A stretch of 64,000 bases of DNA from Isoetes taiwanensis (lineage: Eukaryota > Streptophyta > Lycopodiopsida > Isoetales > Isoetaceae), in NCBI GenBank assembly GCA_021234155.1, contig JAJEKV010000020.1:17723018-17787017 (forward strand), read 5' to 3'. The notes under the pieces are model-generated. The model had not been told where the DNA came from. It made no database searches and saw nothing but the letters and a program-made list of their open reading frames with translations. Position numbers and translations under genes: made by a program. Below are positions 23,006 to 34,780 of the stretch, piece after piece (position 1 is the first letter of the stretch; every line of letters begins with the position of its first letter).

Positions 23006-24811
23006 TGCAGAGTAAAATAGAGTTTAATCATAGTTTCACACAGTCTTTTTCCCAAAATTCCGATTTGCCAGTGAATACGAGCAACGAAATTTGCTACAAG
23101 GTGTTCAAAGAATGCAGGCGTTCAAGTAGGCATAGCTTTTAGTTTTAAAAGATTCAAAGGATATTTCATCACATATGCACCAGTTTTGATTTCGAAGAAG
23201 GGGAGGATCTTACGCAAGCTCGTAGGCGATCCACGCGACTTCCGTTCCTGAGAGATGTTCAAATCCGCTTATGGCCCCTCGAAAAATTCGATTAGAACAA
23301 GCCCTTTTAAAATCCCACGTCACAGGCGGATCTTGGCAGAGTCGCAATCAATGCGCGGTTTGGTTTAGTGAGCTGTTCTTTAGATCATCGAACCAACTCT
23401 GAATAATAATTCACCGTTTAGCTCAACAGAATAGAGTTTCTTAGCAAGTTCAAATTTTAAAGTTCAATCGATATATCAGTAGAGATCAAAAATCGAATCC
23501 AGTGATATATAGCTCGATCTAAGTGGACTTAATAAAAATTGACGATATCTGCCTGCGATGGGATCGTACCCTCCACCGCCCTACGCCCGGGTGAGCCGTG
23601 GAGAGTCTGGATAGGCTGGAAAGGAATCTAGGTCAGTAGAATAGGAAATTTTGTATTTTTGGCAATGGAGCGGTTCCCAGAAATGAGAATTTGAAGGTCT
23701 ATATAGGATCTTTTGGAGATTTTTTGTGCCGGTGCTGTTGCATGGGGCTTCAAGATGCTTAAAGGCTAAAATTTTTGGAGAAAAAGAAGAAATAACCTTT
23801 GATTTTTGTTCAAAAAGGATGAATCAATGATATTTGGAGCCAAGTCAATGGTGATGTGTGTTGGTCAAACAAGGCATTTTGCACGGATGGAATTTCAAAT
23901 TTCAAATGCCCATGATATTTTTGATGATGGGGTGACAATAGGTGAAAATGTAGTGGAAAGGTGGAAAAATAGGTCCAACTAGAATCTGAAACAAGGCTGG
24001 TGGGTTCACTTCCCAAGGCAATTTGATCGATAGATTGACCAATTTTGAGTTTGGTCAAAGAGCACCTAGTCATCATTTGATGATGTGGAGTGATGTGATG
24101 ATGTGAAATTTGGTGCTTAGGTGGCAACATGATGGACCATGAAAGTTGGAGAGCATTAATGGACCAAAGTATGTCCAGTCATCATGCCATGTCGCATGCA
24201 CCATGTGACTAGAGGATTTTTGGGCGTTTTTGTTATTTTTTGGTGCTTAGCACATATGTTTTGCTTTAGCTACTTGGTATATGAAGTGTGATAATGGAAT
24301 GGCAAAGGCATAGGATGAAAATGATGATATAGGAACTTGATGCTTCTGCAAAACGCTTTTAGGTTTGACAACTCCCTTGGAAAATGTGCCTAGGTAATGG
24401 TAGGTCAACTATGAAACAAATGGTTACATATGAAATACATGATGGTATAGGATGTGAAAAACAATGAAGGTGAAAAATAGGATAAAAGGATGATGGTATG
24501 ATGGAACAAAGGCAAAATAGAGAATCATCACAACAAGAAAAAAAAATACCATATCATGGCTTTTGCCATCTTCGGGGTCTTCCAAACTTCACAAAATGCC
24601 TTGAGCTAAAGAGAATGCATTCAATCCTTGGAGTTTGAGTTGTGAACTTGTGTCTTGACTTAAAGTCATCCTTTGGGTTCTTCATCAGCATCTTTGGTCT
24701 TCAAATCTTTTGGTTTTCTTCTAGATCTTTTTGGTTTTAAAGTATTCTTGGTCTTCAAATATTTGCTTTCGGGGAGCCTTGTATATGTTGCACCTATAGC
24801 CGAGGGCAACA
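23000..24811 (-). repeat. R2 3' LTR, truncated
   Basis: It corresponds to 31,621-33,462 of the 5' LTR. On the minus strand it starts TGTTGCCCTCGGCTATAGG at 24,811, a garbled form of the terminal inverted repeat. It ends at the repeat-unit junction without the normal CTCCAACA end. Confidence 0.88.
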
Positions 24812-25554
24812 TGATCAAACAAAGGAAAGGATGTGGCTGGTCCCCTCAGCGTGATATTCCGTTAGAAAACTTGAGTATGAATATGAATATCTGAGGCCCG
24901 GCGGTAATCTTGAGAGAAACTGTTGGAATAATTGACCTTGATCGGCAATATTCTTCTTATTACGATTTTGAACTTGTGTTTTAGTTGCCTTTAGGTGAGA
25001 GTGACTATGGGAGGCAACTTTTGGTAGCAGCTTGACAAGACTTGGAAGCAATGGTCATATGTTTGGGGGCTATAGTGATCGGATGGATGGAAGGAAAACA
25101 AATGAACACGGAATGACACTTCATTGTTAGTATATCTTACGCAGCGGCTTTTCTCCATGGATGCATAGGCCTTGATGGAAATCGCATTTGAAAAGAATAC
25201 AAGTCTCATGTATATCGCGAGGCTAAAGTCATATTGATGAGTTTGATCGGTCGATGGATCACGGCGAAATTGGTTACCGAAATGTTAGCATCAACAAGAT
25301 AAACTAAGAACAAATGAGCGTTATTTTGTTTGAAATCTGGCCTTCAATCAGCGCCACCTTCTCTGAGTGTAAACTGTAATAATAAAGAGCCTACTTTACC
25401 TAGAACTCTATGTTTTTTGATTTTCTTTTCCTTTTTTTTTTTTTTTTTTTTTATGTCTTTTTATCATTTTAAACTTGAAATACTAACAAAGACTTCGACA
25501 GCTATTGCTTTCGGAAATTATCATATACTTCCTAACTAAAGCGCACAACATGTT
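24812..25554 (-). other. R2 noncoding stretch between integrase and 3' LTR
   Basis: No gene is seen. On the minus strand it has GAGGGGACCAGCCACATCC about 20 bases before the LTR, like the other families, and a run of 21 T (A on the minus strand) at 25,432-25,452 followed by AAGGAAAAG. This corresponds to the F2 polypurine tract 3' of integrase. Confidence 0.7.
25432..25452 (-). repeat. Poly-A/polypurine run 3' of R2 integrase
   Basis: Twenty-one consecutive T on the plus strand; with neighbouring TTTTCTTTTCC it is an all-purine tract on the element's sense strand. The exact length is doubtful given homopolymer error. Confidence 0.6.
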
Positions 25555-26690
25555 TTACTCAAATAGTTCGGTTTGGGATATGTTGCTCCCAATACCTTTT
25601 CAAATCAATGTTTTATAGGATTATTTAGCAATCTCCTGTGCCGATTTCTTCTGGAGAAGATGAGAACTTGTACTGCAATTGTGGGATTAATGAGGAACCT
25701 TCCCATAAGGCCATCAAACTTACACTGCTGAATCTTCCTTTGCTTTATTCCAGCAGTACCAATTCATCTACTTTGAAACTTCCTTGTAACTTGTGTGCAG
25801 CTTTTGAACTGCTACATCGCTCAGCCTTTTTCTTGGGTTCACATTCTCGGCTTCCATTACCTCTCTTCTTCAAGCATAAGCAACTTCTCATACACACTTT
25901 TTGTAAGCATCCTCTATTTGCATTTTGGATCTTCATTGCCAACTTTGAAGTGATGGCAACTCTAGCTCAAAGCGGAACCCACGGCTTCCAACACCATGAA
26001 GCAAGGCTAAAAAGGTGTATGGTTAGTAGCATTTTTCACATTGGTCCTATATACCCCCAATGCATCATGCGGTTTAATATGCCAATCTTTTTTATGAACT
26101 TCAAGCTGTTTTTGTAGAATGCTCTTCAATGCATTTGTTATTCGGCTTGCCCATTGCCTTGAGGATAATAGTGAGGGAACTTTTCACATGTTTGACACTT
26201 TAATGCTTTCAGTAAATTACTAATGACATCATTTTATGAACTTCGTTCCCCTGCTCGAGATACAATTTTGAAAGGAATGCAAACCCCTGTGCATATGTGC
26301 TCATGCAAAAATCTAGCGGGTTGTCCAGGCATTTACTGTCTAAGTGGAATTGCTTCCACCCATTTGGTAAAATAATGTAGCAACTAGGATGTATTCATGC
26401 CGACCTTGAGATTCAGGAAATATAGGCCCTATAAAGTCCAATCCCAAATTTGAAAGGACGAGGAGATACAATACCGGGTAGAAGCGATGGGTTGAAGGAT
26501 TCTTCTACCATGAATTTGATATTTATGGCATCTTTTGATTGTCTCATAACAATCTTTGAACAAAAACTTGGCCAGAAGTAACCTGACCTGATGATCTTCT
26601 TTTGAAAGGTTTCAGCTGCAAAATGCCCACCACAAATGCCTTTATGACATGCTTCCACAATCAGCTCAAATTTTCTGTGACACATCTCAA
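25555..26690 (-). pseudogene. int: R2 integrase, broken
   Basis: The zinc-binding part is legible at 26,685-26,500 (CHKGICGGHFAAETFQKKIIRSGYFWP). The first Asp region is garbled at ~26,430, and the catalytic Glu region (GNGQAE-like) lies near 26,150. The C-terminal domain has KLQGSFKVDELVLLE at ~25,745-25,800 and ends near 25,555 with KRYWEQH-like sequence. The plus-strand frame of 159 codons at 25,638-26,117 is its shadow. Confidence 0.8.
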
Positions 26691-27400
26691 AAGCACCCCA
26701 TTATGATCAATCTTGCACAATACATCTCCACCATCTTGAATGTTTTAGCTTTTAGCTCTAAATCTTCTGGTTTGTTTAGTATCCATGTTTTCGGGCAGCT
26801 CTCCATTCCCCAGAAATTCAATAAGGTCAAATTACAATCCTCATTCATCTTGCTAAGATAAAACAAGGTTGGTAGAGTCTCAATCTCCCCGAGGTATTTC
26901 CATGTCCTGCAATCCTTCAAAAATCCTAAATTCAAAAGCTCTCTCAGTATAAGATGATCACTAGGGCTCTTAATGGTTTTGATTGTTTTGACATTAAGAT
27001 TATAATCTTGATTTTTGCAGGCCCACACTCGCATAACTTGGCTTTTGCTTTGACTTTTCCTGAAATAATAATGAAAGGGATTTTTGGTGCATAAGCACCT
27101 TTATTCAGTGTGTTGGACAATATGTCCCAAGTCTTTGTAGGAACCACATTATTCCAAAGAAGACTTTTTTCCAATCTAGCATATCATTTCGTTCTGACCA
27201 TATCTTGCTTGTAAAGGCTATTATGCCATGATCCCCAGTAGTAGAGAAATGCCACCGCCTTGTTATCATACTTATATAAACTTTAAAAGGAAGATTATGA
27301 TCAGGTGGTTTTAAAGCTTCCATTGAGAAATTCGAAAGTGATGAGCAACCAAAAAGCAGCCACGGCACTCACGGTGTCAATTTACTTCCATATGTTTGTT
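26691..27400 (-). pseudogene. R2 RT-linked RNase H remnant and spacer
   Basis: LPFKVYISMI (27,270-27,300) marks the place of the first catalytic Asp, which is absent as in the other families. IIAFTSKIWSERNDM (~27,190-27,235) matches FASKIWSDAENR of P2. CECGPAKIKI corresponds to RWACKIRDY (~27,020). A spacer (~26,700-26,990) leads to integrase. Confidence 0.75.
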
Positions 27401-28335
27401 CTCATGTTTGCTGACGGTTTACTTCTTTGTGGATTTACAGGACCCATAATATGTGAGAAATTAGGTACATAGATTCTAAAACTAGTAAGTCCTAATAAAG
27501 CTCTTTCATTTCCGGATTTTGAGGTGGCACTACTTTCGAGTGCTTCTCCATCTACCTTCAGACTTTGATTCCTTTCGTGTATACTTCATGTCCTAACGGC
27601 TCACCTTTTTGAACATAGAAAAAAATACACTTCTTTGGGTTTAAACATACACCACTTTCCCCTCGGACTCATGATCCACCGGTTAAAGTTTACAAAGTTG
27701 CTCTACTCGGTGTTCCTAGGCAAAGGTCATCAAAAGAAACACCAAATTTATCAAGAGGCATGCTTTGAAAAGATTTATCCATAGCCCTTTGGAATGTAGC
27801 ATATGCATTCATCAATCAAAGGGCATTTTTTGCATGGCAAAGGTTCCCCAAAGGGGTTATGGAAGGAGGTCAGTTTGAGAATTACGCTTCCTTGATTTTT
27901 AATTTGATTAAAACCGTAAAATCCATCTAGAAATGAATAAATCTTTACCAAAAGATTGCATGAAGCCCCACTTCTTCACAGAAAGGGAAGTGGATAACGG
28001 TCTTTATAGTAAGCCTTATTAAGGTCTCTATAATCTATGCATATCGCGAGATAGTTTTGTTCTTTTTTCAATGGGCACTATGCATGACAAATTATCTCAA
28101 GGTTTGTTATCACCGATTGATAACTTCAGCTTCTTTCATCTTTAATAATTCTTCTCTGATCAAAGTTAGCAAAAGATCTATTTATCTTTCGGTTTTGCAT
28201 AGATGGGTTTAGTTCCTTCTTTCATCTTTATTTCAAACTCACATATCTCGGTTTTTACACCTACCAACTACTGTGTAATCCCATGCAAATACATCTTTCC
28301 ATTCTTCAAAAATTCTTGTAATGATGCTTCTTTTT
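27401..28335 (-). pseudogene. rt: R2 reverse transcriptase, broken
   Basis: Fragments in order (minus) are the KIEGTKPIYAKP-like start (~28,195-28,235), the ICIDYRDLNKAYYKDRYP-like region (~27,990-28,050), and FDDLCLG at 27,714-27,735 (FLDDLCLG expected from P2). The thumb ends near 27,440 (RIYVPNFSHIMGPV-like). It is heavily frameshifted. Confidence 0.8.
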
Positions 28336-28449
28336 TTTGAGTTTTAAACATATCTCCTAGAAACGAGTTCTAATCTCATCATTCTTGGTAATAGTCGGTT
28401 CCTTTACCTCTTTCTCTAGCGGGCATCTATTACCCTGAATGGGATGTAG

Positions 28450-28890
28450 TTGTGCAATCTCTTCATGTTCCAACTCTTCTTCTTTGATAGCTCCTTCACA
28501 AGGTAATCCAGCAACACATTACGCATAGGGCATCTGCTTCACAATTTTCATCTGCGGTATGTAATTCAAACTCCATTTGTTAAATTTGCTCAACCAGCTC
28601 AAGGCTTCTTCTTTTCAAAGAATCGCATTTCTTGATTCTTGGCTTATTACTCATGTTGACCTGCACGCATATCAATTGAGAATCACCATAAATGGTTACC
28701 TACGGTAGTCCTAATGAAATAAATTTTCTTGCAGGCCAGCCAAAAGGGCTCGTACTCAACCATGTTGGAGGTTATGCCAACATGTATCCTCGCCAACTTT
28801 GAAAGCAATCCTTAGCACAATCTTTGATTATAAAAGCGAAAGAAGATGCCACCCCCAAACGTAGATATTCCACCATCAAACCGGATGACA
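28450..28890 (-). pseudogene. R2 archaeal-type RNase H between protease and RT
   Basis: Minus-strand motifs are RFDGGIST (28,866-28,883), NMVEYE (28,749-28,766), YGDSQL (~28,675-28,697) and ENCEADAL (~28,530-28,550). All four acidic positions (D, E, D, D) are legible, although in different frames. It precedes RT and follows the protease, as in F1 and F2. Confidence 0.8.
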
Positions 28891-28939
28891 CCTAATTCAT
28901 GTGATCTATTGAGTTAGAAGAGTAAGAGGCACCAACATC

Positions 28940-29470
28940 TAGAAGATCCATAGCTAAAGGTAGTTTATAAATTCCATGGTGCTTTGTTCGAGCATTTCTT
29001 CTTCAAAAAACTACGTATATTAGTACTCCCTAACTTGTTGTAGAGAGTTGTCTTTTTACTCCATCCGAGGATATGGTACATTCTCCTTTTGACCATCACA
29101 GTCACGGCATCAACTGTAGACATCCATCTCCTGCCAAGCAACAAGTCATAAATGCCGATAGTCTTGTTGCCAAACTCGAAAGCAACCACAAAAAGCGGCT
29201 TGAACCACAATCCCTTCCAGGTTTCACTAGCACACAACAACACTAAAAGGCATGATTTTTAGCATTAGAAAATGATCTTAACACCATTGGTGAAGGTTTT
29301 GTGATCTTTAAAACCACATTTTGCATTATATCGAGGCATCACATTCAAGAGAAGAACCAAAACTCTAGGAAGTTGATGAGCACCAATTTTTTGCTGAACG
29401 TGCAAAAGGCACCAGGGTCTTCCTCTTCCCAAGAGTTAGTACAATTTCAGAAGCAAAAGAAATTTCACCA
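28940..29470 (-). pseudogene. pr: R2 aspartic protease, broken
   Basis: The active-site stretch (RVL...LNVMPRY, 29,335-29,375) has lost the LLDGGSP bases to a local garble. GIYDLLLGRRWMSTVDAVTV at 29,095-29,160 is the C-terminal glycine-rich motif and is clearer than in the other copies. Confidence 0.77.
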
Positions 29471-29479
29471 TTACTAGAG

Positions 29480-30810
29480 TTGATTACTTTTCGCCTATAA
29501 CTAGGAGCAATCCTCAACAAAGTTAATAAATCCAAAGTCACCTTAGAATTCTTAAGAATATGTTCAAAGTCATCAAATCTTTATCTTTTTCTCCGGAATC
29601 TTTCAGCGGGGCGGAGCTAGAGCTATTACGATAAGCGATCTTCTTTTTGAATTTCTTTCTCTTGGTGCTTGACACGAGTTTGCATCCTTCTTTGTTCCTC
29701 AGCTATAGCTCTAGTTTGTCTTTGCCATGATCGCTTCTGGAATGCTTCTTCTTCAAGAATCTTCACGGATGCACTAGTCACCGATTTTGCCTTGTTCTTG
29801 TTTCTCCAAATACTCCTTCACCAAGCATCTATCCTCATAATGGCCAATCTCTTTGCGAAACTTGCACCTTGGGCAAACCTTTCCATAATGACCTTTCTTC
29901 CCACACTTCAAACAAGCCTGTAATAACAAATGTCACTAGGGTGAGTATTCTTGGTACAATGAATGCGAGGTGGAGAAGTTTTTATGCTATTTTCATCTCC
30001 ATGAGTTGCTTAGTCAACTCTGCTATAGTTCGATCATCTTGACCATCTACGACTTTGATTCATTGGGTTGAGCTTCTTCCTCAACCTTGGCTTTTCTTTT
30101 TCCTTCACAACATACCGCGGGTTCTTGTTCATAATCGGGGATAGAAAGGATCGGAGACATGTGGGTGGCAAGTGTCAGGTAGGAAAGATAGCTCTGCGGA
30201 TATAGAAGTAGCTTTGGCAAAGGCTTTATGTATGGAATCAAAACCTTCTTGGTTTTGGATCCTAAGCATTTTCTTGTGAATTCTTGGCCTAGGGCTAGAC
30301 CTTTGATAAAAGCAGCTACAAAGAAGAGAGATGGAGTGGGGATATGACTCTTTGGCATTTTCTAAGGTAGGCACTGAATCTTTCAACATATTGGTTGATG
30401 CTTCTCTCCTTGAGTGCAAGAAAGTTTGAGTTCATTGGCAAGCTCTTGTGGTGCTTGTGACTTTCCAAACTGCTCAAAAACTGTTCTACAAGACTCTCAT
30501 AAGTATTAGTAGCCATAACAGTAGTAACATGTTCACACCCATGCTTCAGTTCATTAGATTTCATACATTTCACAAATTCAGGAGAACTTACAACCTTCTT
30601 TATTACCATAATCTTTGTAGTAGTCTTCAAATGTCTTCAAGAATTGATTGGCATTCATCTTTGGGCTCAAAAATAGGAGGAGTAATTGGCGGGTTCGGTT
30701 CAAAATAGGAGGCAATTCAAATTAGGAGGCATATTGCTTGAACTGGGCATTCAATGGGATCGATGGGTTCTGGAGCTTCAGGTCTGCTCACTTCTCCTAC
30801 TTGGAGGCAT
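29480..30810 (-). pseudogene. gag: R2 gag with zinc knuckles, broken
   Basis: The start is the minus-strand ATG at 30,810. The N-terminal domain runs through MKSNELKHGCEHVTTVMATNTYESLVEQFLSSL pieces (30,475-30,580), then KKMLRIQNQEGFDSIHKAF (~30,235-30,290). The zinc-knuckle region at 29,820-29,990 shows HCTKNTHPSDIC and a CGKKGHYGKVC knuckle, plus a damaged third one. The equivalent R1 gag has different sites damaged. Confidence 0.85.
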
Positions 30811-30844
30811 GTTTTTTCTATTTCGGTGAGTTCTTAATTTCCAG

Positions 30845-30868
30845 GGGAAATCTGGGTGGACCTCCAAA
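30845..30868 (-). promoter_or_regulatory. R2 primer binding site (tRNA-Gln type)
   Basis: The minus strand reads TTTGGAGGTCCACCCAGATTT after the LTR end CTCCAACA; one or two bases differ from R1. Confidence 0.6.
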
Positions 30869-30939
30869 TGTTGGAGATTATCCCGGGTGGTCTCAAGCGG
30901 GGGCCTTACAAGGGTGTTTTTGATGGTCAGGGACCTCCG

Positions 30940-30956
30940 GATCACTTGAGGTGATC
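30940..30956 (-). promoter_or_regulatory. Conserved palindrome near LTR end (F3)
   Basis: GATCACCTCAAGTGATC on the minus strand, a 6-bp-stem inverted repeat, followed by CGGAGGTCC. It lies ~70 bases from the LTR end and is matched at similar positions in F1 and F2. Confidence 0.65.
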
Positions 30957-32201
30957 AATCTGCACTGCAAAACATCTCTGAATTTGCAAGGAAATACCAA
31001 ATCCACTAGAGTCCCTAAAGCAAAAGAAACTAGCAGCACTCAAACATTCACCAAACCATGCATCTATTTCAAAAGCACTTGAAATCTTTACCAAGGTATG
31101 CTAGCCAATTCGAGCTGTTGTGAAAAGTCTACGGGCAAAATGCTACAGTTTCTCACAAATCAAGCTACATTTGTGGGTCAATTTTTTGGTCAATGGCGGA
31201 CGGTGAGCTCGATTTTTGCCAAATGCTAACCAATGATCTTCTATGGTAGAAACAAATTCCACACCTAGGTGTGCTCCGGAGGTCATGTGCATATGCTCAC
31301 TTAGTTCAAACAAAGCTTGAATTCTTCTTTGAAACATGCATTAGCCGAGTTTCAATGGCAATGTCTGTATGAACGTCCTTGCACTCTAATTGTCAATCCC
31401 TTTCTTTTGTTTTCTCTGCTCTTAATACTCGCTCTTGACCTTCTAATAGTTACTTGGATGCTAGAAATGCCTACAAACTAACAGATGATTCGAAGAAAAG
31501 ATCTATTCTTAGTCTTTTCCAAAGGACATATGTTAGCGAGTCGTTTCAATTTTTATCTCCTAACTATGACTTAAACAAACACTAGTTGTATTCTGCTCAA
31601 TTCCTTTATGCTCAATTGTAAATGACAATGCGGTAAAATGAGTTTAATCATAGTTTCACGGTCTTTTCCCAAATTCCGATTTTCATTAAAGTCAAAACAG
31701 CAAATTCACAACACAAGGTGTTCAAGAATGTCCGGATGGATCACCCAAGAACAACTCAATCAAAATAAACTTCAAGTTTCAAAAGATTCAAGGATATTTC
31801 ATCACATATGCCTCAGTTTTTGATTTCGGCGGGGAGGATCTTACGCAAGCTCGTAGGCGTCCGCGACTTCACGTTCACGGTCTTCAAATCCGCTTATGGC
31901 CCTCGAAAAAATTGATTAGAACAAACCCTTTTTAAAATCCCACGTCTCCGGCCAGGATCTTGGCAAATTCGCAATCAATGCCCGCGGTTTTGGTTTTAAT
32001 TAAACTGTTCTTTAGGTGGAGTAGGACAAAACCGCCAGCAGATGCAATGATTACTTAAGTTTGGCTCAGCGGAATGGAGGTTTCTTGGCAAGTTCAAATT
32101 TTAGGGTTCAATCGATATATCCACCGGGCCGAGATCAAAAAAATCAGATCCGGGTGATATATAGCTTCGATCTAGGTGGACTTGTAAATTGGCGTGTCTT
32201 G

Positions 32202-32252
32202 CCCACGTGGGATCCGGTACCTCCACCGCCCCTGCGCGGGTGAGCCACGTGG
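32202..32252 (-). promoter_or_regulatory. Two G-box-like CACGTG palindromes in R2 LTR
   Basis: CCCACGTGGG at 32,202-32,211 and CCACGTGG at 32,245-32,252 flank a GC-rich 34-base stretch. They lie 100-150 bases downstream of the TATA box on the element's strand. In R1 both read without the A (CCCGTGG), probably a sequence error or loss. Confidence 0.5.
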
Positions 32253-32353
32253 AGGGTGCGGATAGGCTGGAAAGGAATCTAGGTCGGTAGAATAGGAATT
32301 TTTTGTATTTTTTTGGCAATGGACGCGGTTCCCAAGAAATGAAATTTGAAGGT

Positions 32354-32361
32354 CTATATAG
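32354..32361 (-). promoter_or_regulatory. TATA box of R2 5' LTR
   Basis: CTATATAG on the minus strand, 1.1 kb into the LTR, identical in context to R1. Confidence 0.55.
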
Positions 32362-33462
32362 GGTCTTTTTTGGAGATTTTTTGTGCGAGGTGGCATATTT
32401 TCATGGGAGCTTCAAGATGGCAAGGCCAAATTTTGGAAAAATAATACTTTGATTTTTGTTCAAAAAAGGATGAATGGGCAAAGTCAATGGTGATGTGTGT
32501 TGGTCAAACAAGGCATTTTGCCTGGATGGAATTTCAAGATTTCAAATGCCCCTTGATATTTTGATGATGAGGTGGCAATAGGTGAAAATATAGTGGAGAG
32601 GTGGAAAAAATAGGTCAACTAGGGTAAACAAGGCTAGTAGGTTCACTTCCCAAGGTAATTTGATCATTAGGTTGACCAATTTTGAGTTTGGTCAAAACTT
32701 GCCTAGTCATCATTTGATGATGTGGAGTGATGTGATGATGTGGAAATTTGGTGCTTAGGTGGCAACATGATGAATGAGACATGAAAGTGGCAAATGATGA
32801 GTGGACCAAAGTAGCTTTGGAGGTGATGACATGTATATCTAGTCATCATGCCATGTCACTTAGAGATGGTGACTAGGCATTTTGTGCTTTTGTGTTTTTT
32901 GTGCTTAGCACATATGTTTTTTTTTTTTTTGCTTTAGCTACTTGGTATGAAGTGTGTGATAATGGAATGGCAAGGCATGAGATGAAAATGATGATATGGA
33001 ACTTGATGCTAGGCAACTTTTAGGTTTGACAACTCCCTTGGAAAATGTGCCCTAGGTAATGGTAGGTCAACTATGAAACAAATGGTTACATATGAAATAC
33101 ATGATGGTATAGGATGTGAAAAGGCAATGAAGGTGAAAAAATAGGATAAAGGATGATGGTATGATGGAACAAAAGGCAAATAGAGAATCATCACAACATG
33201 AGAAAGATAAATACCATATCATAGCTTGCCATCTTCACAGGGGTCTTCCAAACTTCACAAGTGCCTTCAGAGCTAGAGAATGCATTCAATCCTTGGAGTT
33301 TGAGTTGTGAACTTGTGTCTTGACTTAAAGTCATCCTTTGAGTTCTTCATCAGCATCTTTGGTCTTCAAATCTTTTGGTTTTCAGTATTCTTGGTCTTCA
33401 AATCTTTGCCTGTGATATTGCTCAGGAGCCTTGTATATGTTGCCTGCTATAGCCAGGCAACA

Positions 33463-33649
33463 ACTACTGCCAAGAAAATTCTCAGGTCAGGATATTATTG
33501 GCCTACAGTATTTAAAGATTGTTATACTGCTATAAAGTCTTGCCACAAGTGTCAGATATTTGGCAAAAGGATCCTCCTTCCAGCTGCATTAAATCCCATC
33601 ATTTCTCCAGGACCCTTCCAAATATGGGGATTGGATTATATTGGCCCTA
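33463..33649 (+). pseudogene. int: Q integrase piece between R2 and P2, readable
   Basis: The plus-strand frame reads KKILRSGYYWPTVFKDCY, CHKCQIFGKRILLPAALNP and PFQIWGLDYIGP, covering the second half of the zinc-binding domain and the first catalytic Asp. It is cut at 33,463 by the R2 LTR and at 33,650 by the P2 LTR. The next residues (NPSSAGQHQHIIVATDYF) continue at 54,768 on the far side of P2. The protein is nearly identical to M4 integrase. Confidence 0.92.
33645..33649 (+). other. Left target-site duplication of P2 (CCCTA)
   Basis: CCCTA directly before the LTR matches CCCTA at 54,763-54,767 directly after the 3' LTR. A five-base duplication is usual for Ty3/gypsy integration. Confidence 0.92.
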
Positions 33650-34771
33650 TGTTGCCCTGCTATGGCAACATGGCAAAGTGCCATCAAATCTTTTTTATGT
33701 TGCAGGGAAAAAGAAGATACTATGTTGAAGAACCAAGTGAAGACATTGAATTGGAATCAAGATCACACATTGAGAGGACCTAAGCATCTAGAAGTTTGGA
33801 AGACCCCTATGAAGTTTGCAAGCTATTAAAGTGGTATCTTTTCTCCTTCATGTTGTCATTTCTATTCTCCTACCTCACACTCCACATTTCCAACGTTCCA
33901 TTACCCCATACTATCATACATCTCACACATAGCCTTTTGTTCCATAGTTGACCTACCACTACCTAAGGCACATTTTCAAAGTTGTTACACAAAAAGGATT
34001 GCCTAAGCATCAAGTTCTACATCATATTTTTTCATCATATCATTCCATTATCACACACTCCATACCATGTGGCTATAAAAAAAAAAAAAAAGAAGCATTT
34101 GAAAAGCTAAACACGAGTTTGCCTAGTCACCATCTCCAAGTGACATGGCATGATGACTAGATACATGTGTCATCACTTACAAAGCCACATTGGTCCACTC
34201 ACCATTTGCCACTTCCATATATCATTCACCAAGTTGCCACCTAAGCAACAAGTGTCCACATCACCACATCACTCCATACCATTACATCACTCAACATCAT
34301 TCCACATCATCATATCACCTTGCATCATCAAATGATGACTAGGCAAATGTTGACCAAACCCAAAAAGTTGGTCAACCATAAGATTGAAATGATTGATAAA
34401 TGTGCCTATTAGCCTTGTTCTCCCTCCTTGCCACCTCACCAAATCCCATGTCTAATGCCTACTCACCCCATTCTTTTTTCCTACAAAAATCAAAAGTATG
34501 GCATTTGAGAGTTTGATGATACCACGATAGCCCTCATGGAATCATGCCACCGCACAAAAAATTTGAAAAAAGAGTGCATATTGACCTTCTAAATGGCTTT
34601 CTTGGGAAGCGTGCTTCATTTGAAAAATGGCAAAACCTACCTACATCTACCCCCATCTATCTACCCTCTCATCCCCTCCGCCAAGTGGCGTCCCCACGGC
34701 ATGCCAAGTCAAAACACGAGCCGAGCTTGGCGTGGGAGGAGACCACGTAATCAAGAGAGGAAAATAGCTCT

Positions 34772-34780
34772 CTATTTATA
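34772..34780 (+). promoter_or_regulatory. TATA box of P2 5' LTR
   Basis: CTATTTATA, followed by CCTTAGCC. Upstream is a GC-rich segment with GCCAAG/CTTGGC and CACGT cores (34,681-34,748). It is the likely core promoter of the element. Confidence 0.6.

Larger units (their letters stand above)
23000..33462 (-). mobile_element. R2: F3 Ty3/gypsy element, 3' LTR truncated
   Basis: A minus-strand element of 10.5 kb. It has the 5' LTR (33,462-30,869), primer site, gag from 30,810, protease, archaeal-type RNase H, RT, RNase H remnant, integrase, and a 3' LTR (24,811-23,000) lacking its last ~750 bases. Its coding part is the most damaged in the window. Its 5' LTR abuts Q integrase at 33,463, so it was once inserted in Q. 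Confidence 0.9.
30869..33462 (-). repeat. R2 5' LTR (F3 family, 2.59 kb)
   Basis: On the minus strand it starts TGTTGCCTGGCTATAGCAGGCAACA (33,462-33,438, an inverted repeat) and ends CTCCAACA at 30,869. The TATA box is at 32,361-32,354. Two CCACGTGG palindromes lie at 32,203-32,210 and 32,245-32,252. The palindrome GATCACCTCAAGTGATC is at 30,956-30,940. Confidence 0.93.

Noticed and set aside
25638-26117. Plus-strand frame of 159 codons
   Set aside because: It lies opposite the R2 integrase C-terminal half, and its residues are the complement of recognisable integrase motifs; no matching frame in other families.
33307-33783. 158-codon plus-strand frame read as one gene
   Set aside because: It is a chance fusion: R2 LTR sequence, then the true Q integrase piece (33,463-33,649), then P2 LTR.
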